Assembly: GCA_015494385.1 (NCBI GenBank)
Contig: WGBJ01000120.1
Span: 1-17,774 of the forward strand
Direction of reading: 5' to 3'
DNA length: 17,774 nt
Source: Marinosulfonomonas sp.
GTDB taxonomy: Bacteria > Pseudomonadota > Alphaproteobacteria > Rhodobacterales > Rhodobacteraceae
In this document: piece after piece, positions 16,202 to 17,774 of the stretch
Layout of the letters: the number at the start of each line of letters is the position of its first letter
How positions within the stretch are numbered: position 1 is the stretch's first letter
Made by a program: the position numbers and the translations under genes
The notes under the pieces: model-generated
The model's database searches: none
Seen by the model: only the letters and a program-made list of their open reading frames with translations
Told to the model about the DNA's origin: nothing

Positions 16202-17002
16202 ATGCCCAATACAGCCACCCGTTCAAACCACCGCGAACAGGAAATCCTGAAGGAACTGCGCCTTGCGGGCGGGTCGTGCCGTGTGGGGTATCTGGCGCAG
16301 CGGCTGGGGGTGTCGGACGAAACAGTCCGACGCAATATCAAGGCCTTGCAGGAAAAATCCCAGGTGCGCAAAGTGCACGGCGGCGTGCTGCTGGCCGAAG
16401 ACCTGACCCTGACCGAGCAACCCTTTCAGGCGCGCATGGATGTCAACGCCGAGGCCAAGCGGCAAATCGCGGGGAAACTGGCGCAAATCATCGAGGACGG
16501 GGATTCGCTGTTTCTAGATATCGGCTCGACCTCGGCCTATGCCGCGCGGGCGCTGAACAACCATCGCAACCTGTATGTCGTCACCAATTCGCTGACCGTG
16601 GCCAGCACACTGGCCGCCCGCAACGGCAACCGCGTGTTTTTCGCCGGCGGTGAATTGCGCGGCCATGACGGCGGGGCGTTCGGGCAGGACGCCATCGGGT
16701 TTATCCGCCGGTTCAACGTGCAATATGCGGTGTTTTCCGCGGGCGCGATCAACTGCGAAGTGGGCGTGATGCTGCACGACATCAACGAGGCCGACTTGCT
16801 GGCACAGGCTATGCCCCGCGCCCAGACCCGCATCCTGCTGGCTGACAGTTCCAAATTCGGTATCCGCGCCCCGATTGCGATCAACGACGCGGCCAGCATC
16901 GACATTCTGATCACCGAAACCGCCCCGCCCGATGCCGTCATCGACATGCTGGGCGAAAATGAAACCTCGCTTGTGATAGCGGGCCATGAAAAAGAACACT
17001 GA
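16202..17002 (+). CDS. DeoR-family transcriptional regulator
   Basis: 266 residues from the ATG at 16202, with GAGG 5-8 nt upstream; an open frame reaching back to 16073 runs through the promoter region and is not taken. An N-terminal DeoR winged helix (residues about 10-62) shows the recognition helix VSDETVRRNIKAL and the wing KVHGGVL. The C-terminal DeoR sensor domain has the phosphate-loop-like DIGSTSAYAA (about 96-105), NSL and ADSSKFG motifs; known members bind phosphorylated sugars or related phosphates and usually act as repressors relieved by ligand. It is divergent from the transporter operon and two nucleotides upstream of the phosphatase gene, so both units are its likely targets. 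A phosphorylated product of the operon's kinase would be a natural inducer; that is inference. Confidence 0.93.
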   Translation: MPNTATRSNHREQEILKELRLAGGSCRVGYLAQRLGVSDETVRRNIKALQEKSQVRKVHGGVLLAEDLTLTEQPFQARMDVNAEAKRQIAGKLAQIIEDGDSLFLDIGSTSAYAARALNNHRNLYVVTNSLTVASTLAARNGNRVFFAGGELRGHDGGAFGQDAIGFIRRFNVQYAVFSAGAINCEVGVMLHDINEADLLAQAMPRAQTRILLADSSKFGIRAPIAINDAASIDILITETAPPDAVIDMLGENETSLVIAGHEKEH

Positions 17003-17004
17003 AT

Positions 17005-17772
17005 ATGCAGCACTACCTGAACACCATTCTGGACATCACGGACACCGCCGAGGACATCCCCAAACGCTATTTCCGCCAGACGCTGGACATCATCCACAAG
17101 GGCGACGACAGCCCGGTGACAGTGGCCGACCAGACCTGCGAGCGGATGATCCGTGATGCGCTGGCACAGCATTTCCCCGAGCATTCCATTCTGGGCGAGG
17201 AATTCGGGCATGAGGATAAAGGCGGCAATCTGTTATGGATCATTGACCCGATTGACGGCACCCGCAGTTTCATATCGGGGATGCCGCTATACAGTATGTT
17301 GATTGCGCTGTTGCAAAACGGAGTGCCAAAACTGGGCGTGGTGCGGATGCCCGAACTGGGCGAAGTGTTCACCGGCAGTGCGGATGGCGCGGCAGTGAAT
17401 GGCACAGCGATTTCCACATCAGACGTCACGGCATTGAAAGACGCCTTTGTCTATATCAACGAGGGCAACAAAATCGCACTGGATGCGCCGGACCTGTTCC
17501 GGCGCCTGTGCCAGTCGGGGCGTGAACAGCGGCTTAGTTATGATGGCTATCCGCATATGTTGGTGGCGATGGGCCATGCGGATGCCTGCATAGATTACGA
17601 CCTGCAACCCTATGATTTCCTGCCGCTGGTGCCGGTGATTGAAGGGGCGGGCGGTGTGATCACCGACTGGTCCGGCGCGCCGTTAACCTTGCAATCGGAC
17701 GGGCGCGTCGTGGCGGCATCGACAAAGGAATTGCACCGCGAAATGCTGGACCTATTAGGGTCAGACCATTAA
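17005..17772 (+). CDS. Inositol-monophosphatase-family phosphatase (HisN-like)
   Basis: 255 residues. All metal-site motifs of the Mg-dependent IMPase family are visible: Asp41 (VTVAD), Glu65 (LGEEFG), Asp81 and Asp84 in WIIDPIDGTRSF, and Asp204 in YDLQPYDFLPLVPVIEGAGG. The last motif resembles HisN-type histidinol-phosphatases and related family members more than classical inositol monophosphatases, but the genes for histidine synthesis are not here. The start is 2 nt after the DeoR stop, so the two genes form a transcription unit. Context suggests that it removes phosphate from a metabolite of the adjacent pathway, opposite to the kinase at 11113-11994. The stop lies two bases before the window end. 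Confidence 0.92.
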   Translation: MQHYLNTILDITDTAEDIPKRYFRQTLDIIHKGDDSPVTVADQTCERMIRDALAQHFPEHSILGEEFGHEDKGGNLLWIIDPIDGTRSFISGMPLYSMLIALLQNGVPKLGVVRMPELGEVFTGSADGAAVNGTAISTSDVTALKDAFVYINEGNKIALDAPDLFRRLCQSGREQRLSYDGYPHMLVAMGHADACIDYDLQPYDFLPLVPVIEGAGGVITDWSGAPLTLQSDGRVVAASTKELHREMLDLLGSDH

Positions 17773-17774
17773 AC

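Noticed and set aside
17005..17772. Assignment as the histidine-biosynthesis phosphatase HisN
   Set aside because: The motif is HisN-like, but the gene is paired with a DeoR regulator and a catabolic operon and no his gene is present, so only the family is claimed.

Overview
The window reads as the chromosome of an alphaproteobacterium, most likely of the Rhodobacterales (Roseobacter group). The support is the imuA-imuB-dnaE2 mutasome cassette, the high-GC codon usage, and a betaine/TMAO-type ABC transporter whose permease is one long two-domain chain, as I recall from roseobacters. This placement is an inference from gene families, not a database match. No rRNA, tRNA, CRISPR array, insertion sequence or origin was found.

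Left part (1-6803). The window opens inside a LolD/MacB-like ABC ATPase gene. It overlaps by ATGA a polytopic membrane protein with a Cys-Cys and a His-His-His-Cys motif. Convergent to it runs a minus-strand SOS-type operon: imuA, imuB (74-nt overlap) and dnaE2 (ATGA-type overlap), a translesion-synthesis cassette. Upstream of imuA, also on the minus strand, is a small four-cysteine DksA/TraR-type zinc-finger protein.

Middle (6804-8666). Divergent from the zinc-finger gene is a membrane-anchored M19 dipeptidase. It is followed by a visibly AT-richer orphan gene of about 117 codons with no recognised family.

Right part (8667-17772). This is the most interesting region. On the minus strand, five tightly packed genes run in the order periplasmic substrate-binding protein, ProV-type ATPase, fused double permease, choline-kinase/APH-type phosphotransferase, and a dimethylglycine/sarcosine-dehydrogenase-like flavoenzyme with a C-terminal GcvT (folate) domain. 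Divergently transcribed are a DeoR-family regulator and an IMPase/HisN-type phosphatase. Between the two units lies a short region with repeated TTTTCG-like elements that could be the DeoR operator. Read together, this looks like a substrate-inducible uptake and catabolism locus for an N-methylated, hydroxyl-bearing osmolyte: import by ABC transport, phosphorylation by the kinase, oxidative N-demethylation with transfer of the one-carbon unit to tetrahydrofolate, and a phosphatase that may set the level of a phosphorylated intermediate sensed by the DeoR protein. The ligand cannot be read from the sequence.
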